Shown: positions 45,770 through 59,186, numbered from the stretch's first letter. The stretch: DNA of 62,000 nt from Acanthaster planci (GCF_001949145.1 NW_019091363.1:2080902-2142901), one strand, 5' to 3'. Program-made: numbers and translations. The notes: a model not told the origin generated them from the sequence alone.

Positions 45770-48700
45770 ACTTCCGTCAAAGTAATGCAAGTTACATTAA
45801 TCCACATTTTTGCCCTAAACCCTGCAAAGCCATTTCAACTTGGAATCTTGCAATCTTTTGAAGATGTGGATGCTCCCATTAAAAATATGCAAAAAAGTGT
45901 TAACATTGAAATAGAATTTTGCCACAATTGTATGTTGAGTTTAAAGATGCATGTAAAGGTAGATGATTTTTCTGGGTAAAAATATGTTGCCAAGATTATA
46001 CTACAATTGTCTGGGACCTCAGTACGTAATGAACTTTGAAGATACATGTTCTCAGCTTTTTTCCCTTAACTTTCCACCTAAACTTTCTCTAATGCTACTC
46101 TGCATACAAGAACTTTCCGAAATACCTTTTTGCTACAATGTACACATTTACCAGTACGTGTACATGTGACAGTTGTGAAAGTATTCAGTTGGTCTCACTT
46201 TATGTAATTGCAAATTGCAGCTTCCATTGGCTGTTCAAAAATACTAATTGGTATGGGAGTTTCTACCAGCAAATGGATGTTAAAATTTGCAAGGTATGGA
46301 TTTATGCAAAAAATCAGGACTATTGACAAGTGAATGAAAAGTTACAAGGGTTGAATATCTGAATATTGCATGGATAAATATGAGTCCATAACCTTTGGCA
46401 AATTGCAAGTGTTGTGTAACATTCAAGATAATATCCATAGTGGGTGGGGGTTTCCTCTTTCCTTTTGCCCTGTGATCTGTGCGTGTCATTTGGGAGATAC
46501 ATGTACATGTAGTTCAGGGTTTTTTGGAGAAAAAATTGCCGACTCAACATTTCTGCTTTGCTGGAGCTCATAAATCATGAAATTGTTGTCACTTGGTTGG
46601 ATGCTTGCCACCATGTGTTTAAAGGAATGCATCATTTTCACAGGTATAACAATTTCAAATGCTCTTTGCCTTTACATAAATTTATTTCTCGGCCTGCCCC
46701 CAGTTGTTGAATAACAATGTATTGTGAAATTTACTCTGAAAATAAATTCACGTTCTCTGGGCTTTATTAAAAAAAGGACATGTACATGACAACATTATAC
46801 TGTGCAGCTTCAGATTGTGCAAGTTCAGCGTGATTATTTTTTGGTAATTTTAGGGTGAGTCTCCATTTTCATGTCCAGTGTTTATTCCAGGATCAGATAC
46901 AGGTATTTATATCTCCGTAGGACATACATGTGCAGATCCATTGATAATAAACTTGCCGAGATTGTACAGTCGTGCCAGTACCTGATTATCGCCTGGAGTG
47001 CATTGTGCCACACATTTGCGTCAAAGGGGTTTATGATAAATGCATGACAGATCACCTTGACACCCCTACATGTAGGTTCAACATCACACCCTCGTGTTTG
47101 ATTGTATGATTTGCATATGAATGGGATGGAGAGGGCACAGTACGCTCTGATGACGGAACACCTCAGTGACTGCTCCCATCGCATATTGCTATTTATAACC
47201 TGGGACACTGGACGTGCATTTTGCATACCAAACTGACCACTTCAGTTTCCCTGTACTCGAATGGATGTCCAATACACCAAGCACTACTCGTTCCCACATT
47301 GCTCTAGTTGTGACCATTGAATATCGACAAGAAGCAACCAGTGACATTATTGAATTCCTCATTAGCCGCAGGCCAGAGGCTGTCTGCATAACTGCTAGTA
47401 CATGAATTAATTTTTGTGTACATTGCAGCTGATGAGGATGGTATGCTAACATTCTGAGTGGTGACGCTGTCATTAGCAAGCCACTAGACTCCGACAAATG
47501 TTTTATTGAGGAAATCACGTGTACCTGTCCAGTCGCTTGAGTCTCCCGCTGTGCATCTGCAAGGACCCACACCCTTTTCAAAACCCGCCCATCCTCAGAG
47601 CATTTGCTGCACGAGGCAAACACTCAGACTAGGTTAACTCCATATGGTCCGTTGACTCCATTCTCCTTTACTGAAAAGATTGGGCACTGTTGTGTCTACT
47701 GATACCGTGAGTATCGTTTGTTGGCGTTATTTCTGTAGTGGTGTTACTGTGTGTCATTTTGTGTGATCCGGTTGACGTTTGACACTGGTAGTCTGTGAGG
47801 AGGGCTTTTTGTAGATCTGATGGCAGGACTTATTTCTGCTGGATGGCGCTTCTTAAATACATGCATTTCTCTTTAAGCCTGTCAAACATAGGTGTGTCCA
47901 TGTACATATATACCCAGTGTATGCATGACCATTGCATGCACCGGTAGGGTACCTGGACATGATATGTACAAAGGCAGTTTTTCATCATCAGATTTATTGT
48001 ACATGTACATGTACCACGAAATCAGACATCACATTAGTTTGGATTAAGTAGCCTCACAGTGTATGCATATTTACCATGCTGCTGTCTTTCCATTTCTATT
48101 TGGCAGAAATTAAGAAAAATGAAACTATCAGTATACATTGATCTGTTGATTAATAATTCATATGAGATTTCAGATGTGAAACATCTGCCAACAGCCATTT
48201 TTTTTCCCTCAGTAGAAAACTGAGATTTTTAATTTTGATTTAGTGCATTAGTGCTCATTGATTCAGTGTACCCGTACAATTCCAACACTTAATACAGTGT
48301 GTACAAGTACTGGTATACCTGCATGTACAGTATATAAGGCACAGTGAACATATGTAGGAAAAAAAAAAAGGTAATTCATACCGTGATCATATACACTTTG
48401 TTGTCCAAAAGGAAATAAACATTGTATCAATGGCAAGTGTCCATGTACTGTACACAACTTTTTGCAGTGAAATTCTGAGTGCAAGATGTACATGTATACA
48501 TATACTGGGACCTGTACCATACGGTACATAGGAGGACATGCATTTGAAACAGGTGTTGTTAACTTACATGTACATGCACATGTATGTGACTGTGAGTGTG
48601 TAGCCTGAGTGAGGATTAATTGCCCAGTAGGCTTCTGTTGTTCCCAATCACTTGAGGTTACTGCTTCCTTAGGCAGGTGCTAATTGGATTGTACCAGTAA

Positions 48701-49370
48701 CTGTCAACAGTTAACCTCAAATACCCTCCACCTAGACCTTAATAGTGAGACCATGGTCAGACCATCTCTGTGATTGTTAGAGGTCACTACTAGGCTGTTG
48801 TTCTGATGAGTACTGGTGTTGACTGAGGACTTAATCCATAGATCAGGGTAGCAATACCCACTGGATTACTGCATTACAGTCCAGTGATTTTTGAGAGCCA
48901 GTATTTCATTGTTACTGGATATGTTCATATGGTGTCCATCATTTGAGCTACACGTACTGCATATGTACATGTACATGTACATGTAGTTGAGCGGTCCATA
49001 CAGTACTCCTATGTATGTATTTGGTCAGATGGCCCATTGTGGATTCACATTCAACCTTCATCTTTATTTTGCAGTGTACAATTGAATTTACTGTGTTCTC
49101 GTAACATACCAGGTCACATTTATAATATTTGGCTTGAATTTCTGAGGTGACAATCTTTTTCTTTTTAAATTGCACAAGTAAATGTATGTACATGTACATA
49201 TTTATTGGCATAGGCCTTGTGAAAACAACAAATTTATGCCCTTCTGGGAACTTTCAGTGCTATTCCTATAGATCCCTGTACCCGGTATCAGCTTTCAGTT
49301 GCTGCTGTTTCCAAATGGTTAACATTTACAAACTCTGGTGGTAATCAGGAGCTTTATTTAGCTTTGCATT
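45770..49370. other. Non-coding stretch, no assigned gene
   Basis: No recognised exon or RNA gene. Two adjacent minus-strand open frames (46882-47226 and 47189-47623) are longer than most here but resemble nothing I know. TACATGTA words are dense again at 48.3-49.0 kb. Confidence 0.45.
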
Positions 49371-49372
49371 CA

Positions 49373-49461
49373 AAAGTAAATTGTAGCAAAATTGTAACAT
49401 TAAAAAGTAAATTGTAGAAAAATTGTAGCATTAAAAAGTAAATTGTTGTTAAATTGTAGCG
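49373..49461 (+). repeat. 31-bp tandem repeat, about three units
   Basis: Units begin AAAGTAAATTGTAG at 49373, 49404 and 49435. The first two are alike but for two or three changes; the third is shorter and more diverged. Confidence 0.85.
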
Positions 49462-49860
49462 AAAACTTTGGCTACTGTTTAAAGTTTGCCAGCTGGAACC
49501 CTGGTGTGCAGAGGGTCCAGTAATGGTCTTTTAAACCTGTAATGGGTGTGGGTAGTCTGTTGGCTTCAATCAGCTGTTCCTGATTTTCTTTTCATAACCT
49601 CTGTTTGCATTGCTCCTTGAATCCACATGTGCTGTGTACACATTACTAAAATTCTTCTGCATGCTCCTGTGCATCATGTGGCATTTGTGCAGTCATGGTT
49701 TTCCTGTTTTTGCTCATGTGGGGGTCATCTTATCATATTGACTGATCAGTGCAAACTCAGTGTGAACAGAATTTTAATGACGCCAACTGTTGATGGAATT
49801 TTTGTGCAAGGAATATGTAAATTTAGTTGTTGCATTGTACATGTATGATATAAGCTGTTT

Positions 49861-50074
49861 GTAGAAGTTACATTGTACCCCAGCCAGCAGAGCAGACAGA
49901 GACTCCACTGGAGAGGACCATTTCATCTAAGTGCTACGGTACATGTACCTACTGCTGTTTGCTGTGTGTAGAAGTTACATTGTACCCCAGCTAGCAGAGC
50001 AGACAGAGGCTGCACTGGAGAGGACCATTTCATCTAAGTGCTACGGTACATGTACCTAGTGCTGTTTGCCGTGA
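49861..50074 (+). repeat. 107-bp tandem duplication
   Basis: GTAGAAGTTACATTGTACCC opens both copies (49861 and 49968). They agree throughout except for a few substitutions, including CCAGC/CTAGC and GACTCC/GGCTGC. Each copy ends with CGGTACATGTACCT and GCTGTTTGC. Non-coding. Confidence 0.9.
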
Positions 50075-53000
50075 ATTATTGTAAATTCCAACCAACAGAA
50101 GTTGGTTTCATACACTTAGTGCAGCCCATGCCCATGTGCACATATATTCCTCTGTAGCACCATCGCTTGTTCCTGCAAACCAAACATCTCAATTTCTTAA
50201 ATGCTACATGTACCGTACTGTTCATGTATGAGGCATCTGTGAATTACAGCTTTTTATTCTAACGGTACCAGTACATGTACCAGTACATGTACATATATTT
50301 TAGGTAACAGATTTTAAGTTTTGATGTTAAAGTGTCGTTTTGTACTCTTCTGTGGGTCTCCTATACTTTCATGAAGGTGGGACTACAAGATTAGCAAGAG
50401 GTTGAGGTTTCAAGTACAGTTAAGCCTTTTCAGTCAGTGAAGTGCTCCTTGATAAAACTCAGTTTCCTTGCACCTGCCAACACAGTGTAAATTATCATCC
50501 TGATGATTCTTGGTACATATGGCACTGGTGTTTACCCCACCACAGAGCCATTTCCACCTGTTTGGATATCCCTGGTTCTTCCCCTGCCAATGCAGGAGGT
50601 TGCTGACACGTGCAAGGTCATTGACAGTTTGGGAAGTGTTGGGCTGGTATGGGTGAACAGTATCATCTGAGAGTGAATCACATTCTGTAACATTACAGCA
50701 AGATGAAATCAGTCAGGTTGTCAGGAGGTTGACAACGTCATCAGTGCGGTCAGGCTGAAGCTGGAATTACGTACAAGGTTAAAGATGCCAACGTGGCAAG
50801 CTCAACAAAGTGAGATGTGTTGCCAGGCATTTGGGATTTGCATCAATCCTCACAACTCATGTGTCCCATTTTCTACCACACGTGCCCCCTCTTTTTCTGT
50901 CTTTATCCCCCCTGCGGTGTGCAGTCAGCAGGTGTCTTGAAGGTTTGGTTAACAAGGTACACGTAGAGCTGCAGGATTGTTCCAATGAGATCATGGGAGC
51001 TTTATTCACTGTTTTATGAGCAAATGTTGAACTTGGAAAGCAGCAAAGGAACGTTTGGGGAATGGGTGTGTTTCCTTTTCTGGAATTTAAACTTTGACAG
51101 TGATAAAGCTAAAAGTATTTCCTAGTCCAGTAACCTCCATAATCTGATATTGCTTTTACCTCATTATTTCTTCAATGCATGGAGCCAAGTTTAAAGCAAG
51201 TCCTGTCTAGTTCTACGTCCATTTTGATGCATTTTGAGGAGGCTTAAGGGTAAATGGCAGCCATTGCATATCTGTTTGACAGGATAGGAGGCTTGGCTTT
51301 TGACCAACTCACTCCCCATAGCCCTAATCACAGTCACTTGCCAAACGTTTCAGTTTTGTTCCGTTCCATATCTCCGTAACTGTATCCCCCACTCACTTCC
51401 CCCATATACTAATGGTTATAATTTTTTTTTGGGGGGGGGGGGAAATTTGCCATCCCATTTGGCATGCTAAAAAATACGCTGTTGGACATGGTCAGGAGAT
51501 TGAGAGTAATCTCAGTGGACAGCCCCCAAAACCCGGCGAGGAAATTCAAGTGACCAGATCTGGGCCGATTTCAAATCCGCTAAAAAGGTTTCAGCTAACC
51601 AGGGAATTTATTTTAAGGTCCATGAGTCACTGCAGTACGGGATGTGAGACGTAATTGGTTGTAAACCAGAGTGAGGTGACCATGGCTTGTGGTACCAGTT
51701 GCAGAGACCCTGGGCTTAGATTTCAGAGCCCTAACAGAAGTTAAGTTGGTTGGATGCTTCAAGGAAGCTTGTCGCATGGGCCGATGTTGGACAAGAGAAT
51801 GCAGAAGCATTCTGTTAGATGTGGCTAATACGGGCACAGGTGCAGTTGATCAGTCAGCATGGGTTATTCTAGATGGACCCCGCCAAAGGTACAATAATTT
51901 GATGAATGTTTAATTTCAAGAGATATTTTCAATAGAAAATGCACTGACATCGATCACGAGAGAGTAGGTATTTTAAAAGGAGCAATATTTCATATGCACC
52001 CTAATTGAGTTTTCCTGTGCATCGGCTCTGTCCTGCTTGAAGTTCAAATTCACTGCAAATTGAAAAAATCAGGAATTTTATGTGAGTTTAGAATTGCAGG
52101 ATTTCAAGCTTTGAAAGTGGTTATGCAAAAGTGTACAAATGTAATTGTTACCGCCCGTCAGAGCAATGCATGCAAGAAAAACATACTGAAGAGTTGAATG
52201 CCATTTTGCAAGTATAGGAAGTAAAACTCCTTGTTGTTGTCAGCGAGCTGTGTCTGCAACTTGGGCATCCTGGGAAACAGTCACTTTGAGGAATGTGTGT
52301 TAAAAGAATTGCAATAAAAACTTCTGTGAATTGATGACAAAACCAGGAAGTGTAACTGGAAATTTCCAGACATTTTTGGTGCCGTGTTTTGATGGCACTG
52401 CTTTGTACTGTTGGCCAACAGTGTACATGTAAATCATACACGTACATGTACATGTACACATGTAGCTCTACTGGTACAAAGACGTTTTTGGTGTTTCGCT
52501 TGTATTTAAGCATGTGGATCCTTCCTCAGCTGCATACATGTAGATATGACAATATTGTACATGTAGATGCAAGTGCCCGGTCACGTGTATCATGTAAACA
52601 AACCAAATACCAGCTGCTGAAGAGCCATGCTCTCCACAAATACCACATCCTTGGACCACGATCAAGTTGATATGGAGCCTTGTACGTGTATGTATTTCTT
52701 TCATTTTTAATGCTATAAGAAATGTCTTATGATATTGCACTCTATGGGAAAGACCTGCTTACATGTAGGGCCTACTTACTAGTTACATGTACATACAGTA
52801 AGCTATCGCCATACACATACAATACTAGTACATGTACATGTAGAAAGTACGTGTGGGTTGATTGTAAGGATCAGTCTCTTGGGATGAACATGTACCGGTA
52901 ATTACTCTGGTTAAGCAGATTATGTGTAGCCAAGTGTGTGTACATGCGTCAAAGACTCATGGAAGTACAATAGATGTGAGTTAGACCATGGAGCTATAAA

Positions 53001-53660
53001 AAAAGGATGGTTAGACCACGGGTAAATGGTCCCGTGCTTAGACAAGCATCAACTAGGAAGAAAGTCAGTGAATGTGTCCAGGTGCTTAATTTGGCAGAAA
53101 CTGTATGTGTGATGTTGTGTCAGATTTGGATTGAGATGTGATACATGTAGACTACATGTACCTGTACATGCAAAGTGTGGCTGTTATTTTCTTCTTGTCA
53201 CACAAGAAACATTGGAATGTACAGGTACATTGTAGCTACTAGTTACACTGTACATGTCTGTTTTATAGTTCCATACATATACAAGTATCCGTCATTATTT
53301 ACCAGTACATACATGTACCATATAAAGGGCTTATTGGAGGGATGCGTCCCTTCCCTCCCGAATTTTCTTTTTTTGGGGGGGGGAATAGTAATGATAGAAC
53401 GGCAATATGTTTGGGATGTTTCATTTCTGTTCCTTCAAGAATCATGTACATACACTATACATTGCTTGTACTCGTATACATGTATGAAGTCCCAATATTT
53501 TGCTCCACCTTATGTAGGATTAAAAAAATAAGAACAGGTCAGCACGTGGAGCATTTGTGTACCGGTGTGTGTTTTGAGTAGTCTTGTTCCCATACTCATG
53601 TACATGTATGTACATGCACAGGTACGTAAAATGCACTCATCTACAACACTCCAAGAATAC
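50075..53660. other. Non-coding stretch, no assigned gene
   Basis: No exon or RNA gene recognised. A G-rich homopolymer occurs near 51420-51440, and TACATGTA words are frequent at 50.2 kb, 52.4-52.9 kb and 53.1-53.6 kb. Confidence 0.45.
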
Positions 53661-53826
53661 GGGTGATTCACAGTAGTGCGCCTCTAAGAGTTTGCAACGC
53701 GTTGGCCAATCACAATGCGCGAAATCTGTCGACCCAATGCGCATTTGGAAAGGGTCGACAGATTTCGCGTGTTGTGACTGGCCAACGCATTGCAAACTCT
53801 TGGAGGTGCACTTCTGTGAATCGCCC
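53661..53826. mobile_element. 166-bp fold-back element with 75-bp arms
   Basis: Left arm 53661-53735 and right arm 53752-53826 pair with about 8 mismatches in 75, with a 16-base loop. The arms start GGGYGATTCACAG and end GAAATCTGTCGACCC. It is more CpG-rich than its surroundings. It is too long for a typical animal microRNA precursor, so a MITE that could produce long hairpin RNA is the simplest reading. Confidence 0.85.
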
Positions 53827-54936
53827 ATGTTGCTGGGGTAGACTGAGAGATTTTGTTGATGGGGCCACTGCCTGTGAGTTCCTGACACAAGAGAAACACA
53901 ACAGTGTTCTCATGTACTGTATTATCCACATACATGGACACCCATACATATGTACAGTTTACATACTTGTAATATCTGATTTGAGTACGGTATGTAATTT
54001 CACATAAGTTTGAAAGTTCGGCATCCCTAGTTAAATTTATTTCACACTTCAAGAGACTGTTCATTGGAGTGTGGAGGCACATTGATGATACAGAGGTTGC
54101 GTGCGTGGGTGGTTACGCATGCTTGAGCTCCCTCCTCATTCCTTAGCCTGAGACAGGAAGCAACACCTTCAGGGTTGAGCTAGGAAGAGCGAGAATGATG
54201 CCGACACCCTGGGTTGAGAGGAGTTACGGAGGTGAAGCCATGCAAAAGGCTGCGGGGGTGTGTTTGCATGCACATTGTACTTGATGTAGATATTGGTGGG
54301 CCTACAGGCACAGTGCACATACTGCAAGATGGATGGGTGTGAAATGAAAAGTGTCGTGGGTAGACAAGGTTCAATCTTAAAGGTGTTATTGTCTCTCCAC
54401 CTGAAAAAGTGTGTGCGAAATGTTCCCTACTCCAAGCAAAGTTCTGCATATTGAGCAAGCCCATGTGTACATGTACATGACATGTACATGTATGTGGTAC
54501 ATGAGATATCAGTACCAATTAGCTTTTGTATTATGTACATGTATACATGTGCATTTTATATTCATAATCTACATTCGGCTGCCCACAGGTACATATACTG
54601 CATGTGTGCAGCATGCACACAATGTGTATGGGGCATTATGTTTCTCACACACACATTTATTTCCTCCCGTGGCAGAAATACTAATAATAAGACAAGTCTA
54701 AAAGACATATATATGCCAGAAGAGGTGGCAACACCTTAAAAGCAAAGCTTGTGTTAGGCATGCCCTTAAACAAACATACATACGTACATATTAATGTAAG
54801 AAACAACAAATAATTGTAGCTCTAAGCAATTATAGAGTAATTATTGAAGATGGAGTATGAAAAAAAAGTGAAGTTAATTTTCATGGCTATGAATATGATC
54901 AGAAGTAGTCATTGTGATAATGAAAATTATATTGGT

Positions 54937-55137
54937 TTACATGAGAAAGATCTTAAGTTGCCGCTTAAAGATGGTATATGATCTTGAAAATCTTAGTGAG
55001 GATGGTAGAGTATTCCAAAGTTTGGGACCAGAGTATTTAATGTTAAATTGATGGGCAGAAATTCTGAAGTTATGAAATGTTGGCATGCATAAATTTACTT
55101 GTACATGTAGTAAAAGCACCTGAATCACAATTTTCAT
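54937..55137 (-). pseudogene. 3' end of a non-LTR retrotransposon ORF (CR1/L2/jockey-like)
   Basis: The minus-strand frame ends FNIKYSGPKLWNTLPSSL..SRSYTIFKRQLKIFLM then stop. The pattern RYSGPxLWNxLPxxLR...SxxxFKxxLKxxL is the characteristic C-terminus of reverse transcriptase proteins of CR1, L2 and jockey-type LINEs. The catalytic domain upstream (higher coordinates) is absent, so this is a 5'-truncated copy, as usual for LINEs. Its 3'UTR would extend towards 54780. The clade is uncertain. Confidence 0.75.
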
Positions 55138-55139
55138 CC

Positions 55140-56230
55140 TAAATGTCCAAAGTGAATCTTGCTGCCTGTCAGTTGCACACTATTTGTACAATGTAAGCTG
55201 TCATCTTGAAAGAGGAAGAGTGTACAATATCCGGTACATGTACACGTACATGTACTTGCACGCTGCATGCACTCTGTGTACATGTATAGTGTACATAATG
55301 TCTTAATGTTGTATTATTAATGATCAGCTATTCGGAACATAAGTGTACTGTACCTGCACATCATACAGTATGCGCATGCACACATGTACATGTACGGTAC
55401 ATTAAAAGGACATTATACTCAGAAACAATTGTTCATTTCAATTAGTTATCTATACATTTCCTGTAATTGCCACTTTTCTGCCGTTAGGAATTTGGAAATA
55501 AAATGAATAAAAGAAAACATTTACATCTGCCATAGTCCTTGCTACTTGTATTCTTCAATGTCAACTTTAGCATCACATTTCAGTGGAATGGCTCTTTATT
55601 TCACTCAAGCCCGATAACGCTGTAAATGTGAAAATTCATATTGCTATGAAATTTCATCAGTGTCAGCATTACTTTGTCCACCTCAGAATATTCAAATGAC
55701 TAGCCCATCCCGTCATGCCGAGGGGAGAAGTCATATCTCCTCCTCCATTCAGAAGAAGCAATTTGCTCCCTCAAGGACAGCATCCTGGATGTACAGTACA
55801 TGTAGGCTATCTCCTTAAGCAGCCAGTCAATAGGAAATTACATTTGTCTAGAGGCTTTACAATCTCCATAGGAGGGAGCAAAAATCTGGACAGGATTGTA
55901 TACCTTGCACTGGCCAATATGCAGGCAGACATTGCATGTACATGTATGCATTTCCCTCTCCAGATTCCTTGAGCACACTGGAACATGGTGTATTCATCAC
56001 TACGTTTACGTCTAGTATTATGATTACTTGTAGAATATACCTGTACATATTATATGTCTATCCCTGATTAATCAGGATAAACTATGGCCCCTGTTGTTGG
56101 CCATAAGGCTAGTGGTCATTAGTGAATTAATCTACAGGCACGTGAATGCAGATTATGTATTCAACCTAGAGGGGTTTTTGTCTCACACAGATATCCCTAA
56201 TTCCTTTCCCGCTGTCACTTAGCGGTAATA
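55140..56230. other. Non-coding stretch rich in palindromic words
   Basis: ACATGTACACGTACATGTAC-type runs at 55.23-55.40 kb. No gene recognised. Confidence 0.45.
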
Positions 56231-56239
56231 AATTTGGCA

Positions 56240-56620
56240 TCGTCAAGTTGCGTGAAACTGTGTCTTGGAAAACATGCATTTGTGAGGCAGTGCGGGGCAC
56301 ATCGGAATCAATATTCGCGGGTTGTGTCTTGAGTTCCCAGCTTGCGGTTTCTTTACTGTCCAATCACGTGATTTTTTTTAAGGGGGAGAGCGTGCATTCA
56401 AGAGTGAGCCCAATGACACCACAGCCCAGCACATGACGAGTCGCGCTGGACGGCTAGACACTAGCCGGAGTATCGGGAAGCCGGTGAATATTCTTATGCC
56501 AAGATTGAAGATGCCCAGGAGGTTGTCATCTTGATGGTTACTGATACGTATCTCACTGCAGGGGTCCGCAGGAGGACGAGTGAAACTTAAACTGCATCTA
56601 GGTTGAGTTGGGTCGTCTCA
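56240..56620. promoter_or_regulatory. CpG-containing patch, possible promoter
   Basis: This patch has more CpG than its surroundings (for example GTCGCGCTGGACGG and GCCGGAGTATCGGG) and contains CCAATCACGTGA, joining a CCAAT word to a CACGTG E-box at about 56360. An acceptor-like CTCACTGCAG lies near 56560. No coding sequence is recognised, so a transcription start is only a possibility. Confidence 0.2.
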
Positions 56621-57418
56621 GCCTCACTGTGGTCCAAGCCACAGAATGTAACAACTGGACAAACATTCAGCTGGATTATCTCTGGGTCAGAATTTCTCTC
56701 AGGTCTTGTGGTCAGATACCTCGTTGGACTGGGATTCAAGCTGGTGTACTCCTGATGTTAAATTGATGTTGTTATGTATTCTTCATAGACTGCCAGACTC
56801 ATGTAAAAAAATCAAAGTGTTGTTGATATACCAGTATAGGTAAGTAAATTTTACTTGTACTCGTAAAGGGATTTGATCATCGAGGCGTGAGGTTTCATAT
56901 GTGTTCCTAATATTGAATATTGGGAGATGGGCTGAACGCTGAGGTTTACATATGGAAATTATGTATACTTGCTGGTTACAAGTCAATCAGCAGATAATTT
57001 TTAGTAGACACGTCCGGGTACATGTATACCTGTACATGTACCATACATTAGTTTTTATGCTTGGTTTACTTTTTGAAATTGCTGTCAACTGTGTGTTTTA
57101 CATTTAGATGGTCTTGGGTCCTTAACTCTGCTGATGTACATGTACATTGTACATGTATATTATATGCATAATTGCAGATGCATGCATACACTGTACATAC
57201 ATACATGTACACATTTAAGTACATGTATGTTGTGGATCTTGGGGGTACTGGTACATTTATTAAATGAATGAACCACATGTGTATGCTGTGTGTTTAAGGA
57301 ATAAGTAGATGCTAAACCATTTATGACTGAAATCTGAACTGTTTAGCAAACTGAACATTCAAGTTTTGCATAAAACTGACTTTCATTTTTTCGGGGAAAA
57401 AATATCAGCTTGATCCAT

Positions 57419-57543
57419 CCAAAAATACCGTACTTTGCTCCTCCGTTTCCCGAAGAACCGGATGCTGAGGTCAAGCAACTTGGCAAAAACAAAACGCCCG
57501 GCCCAGACGGTCTTACATCTGAATTTTTGGAACTTCTTACTTA
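57419..57543 (+). pseudogene. Reverse transcriptase fragment (non-LTR type)
   Basis: The + frame reads YFAPPFPEEPDAEVKQL then GKNKTPGPDGLTSEFLELLT and a TAA stop at 57541-57543. L.(G/K)NK.PGPDGLT.EF is the first conserved block of LINE reverse transcriptases. The rest of the domain is missing, so this is a dead remnant of about 40 codons. It lies on the opposite strand to the fragment at 54937, so the two are probably not one insertion. Confidence 0.7.
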
Positions 57544-57544
57544 A

Positions 57545-59186
57545 TTAAGACTCTAGCAAACACTTTGCCCCTATGCAGTCTACTGTCTACTTTCCAAACG
57601 TGTGTGTACATGTGGCCATGCTCACGTTTCTTGGTTAATTCTGCAAAATGCACCTTTTTTTTTACTTGGCCATGTGTACAATAGAAATATAATTCCTTGA
57701 GTATCGAAAGCAAAACAGGGAAATGAAATGTAAGGTTTTGCAACAGGTCTGCTCTGCTTTCATTTCCCCTACCTTTTCACACCAGAATCATGTTGCAATA
57801 ATGAATTAATTAAAGTGATCTTGGATGATCACCTTCCTAAACATGAATTGCAGCAAACCAGCAGAACCTGGTTCGATATGACTGGAACAACTAACCACTC
57901 CCGTAACTTGCAGATTTACAGTTTTCTGTTCATGCGCTCGGACATTATCCTGTAATGGGACGGTCAGCAGGAAGAGACAGGTACATACATGTAGAATGTG
58001 AAGAGGTACAGTGCATGTACTGTCAGTACAGGACCCACATACAATGTATATGAATTAGGATCCAAGATATCACTTCCACTTTTGGCCGCAGCTTAATATT
58101 ACTTGTTTTCATGTAGATCCGGGGGGGGGGAAGCTGGAGAAAGTTGGTGTGCTGCTGTGTGTGAAGAATTATGTTGTTACATGTATGTACATGTACATAC
58201 ATACAACCACACACACCTCAACAAGATTCAGTGTAAACTTCGAATATGCACCTTGAGAGTGATGTGTAGGATTATTTACCAGTACTGAATGTGTGCCTAA
58301 GGTCAAAATTAAATGAGCTCAGGAAGTGTTACAACCTACATGTATGTGTATACATTACATGTACTTTCCTCTTTGAAATTCCTTTAGTTATTCCATTCCC
58401 CTTCACCCAGTTACGTTTTTTGCAAGGATCAAAATATCTATTACTTGTACATACAGGCATCAAAATTGCATACATTTACATCCATGTACCGGTACCTGGT
58501 GTATTACAGGCATCAACTCTTCTCATTCCAAATCCTGCAACACAACCCTTTAGCCTCATTCATCTCATTTTAATCGTTCAAAGTCCAGAAGCCGGATATA
58601 AGCCCCAGCCTGCAGGACAAGTGATTCATGATTTCACACTTTGGAGGAAGGGTTGTCCGCACCCATGTTCATTCATGTACTGTGTACTATTTATAATTGC
58701 TATGTGGGCATTACCTGCAAGGCACAATGTACATCCCAACCATTTCTTCCTCCCCACCCCTTTCGGGTGAGTTAATTGGTACTTGTAAATGTTGCCTAGG
58801 ATCTCAGTGTTGCACGTAATTTGAAATCCAGTTTGCCGGCAGACGGGCCTACCAATACATCAGTGAAATGTGTGCGTGGGACGGGGGAGGGGAAATTACT
58901 GTTCATGCATGCAAAATGTACATGGACAGGCGCTATGCATGGGCAATTGTTGCATTTTGCAAGCATGTACATGTGCGCATGTAATTTACATTCTGACCAA
59001 ACTATGAAAACATTGAATACATAATCCTAAATTTGTGTACTGTGATTGAACATGTAACTATTGGCATATTGATTTTGCTCCATACATGTACATGTATGTA
59101 CCAGTACACACCGGTACATGTATATGCATGTGTGTAAATGTCAGGTACATGTAACATCCTGTTATTGTTAAGATTTTGTTTTCCAT
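57545..59186. other. Non-coding stretch, no assigned gene
   Basis: Contains a 159-codon open frame (58291-58770) with no recognisable domain and hydrophobic, low-complexity composition, probably chance. Palindromic words are dense at 57.1-57.2 kb just before it and at 58.2 and 59.1 kb. Confidence 0.45.

Noticed and set aside
48960-48985. Possible CRISPR-like or microsatellite array of GTACAT units
   Set aside because: Short alternating palindromic repeat with no spacers; the host is a eukaryote, so a CRISPR array is not expected.
52979-53040. Repeated GTTAGACCAYGG words around a short A run
   Set aside because: Two partial matches in direct and mixed orientation were not enough to define an element.
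58291-58770. 159-codon open frame on the + strand
   Set aside because: No domain or motif is recognisable, composition follows the palindromic words, and no splice sites or neighbours support it.
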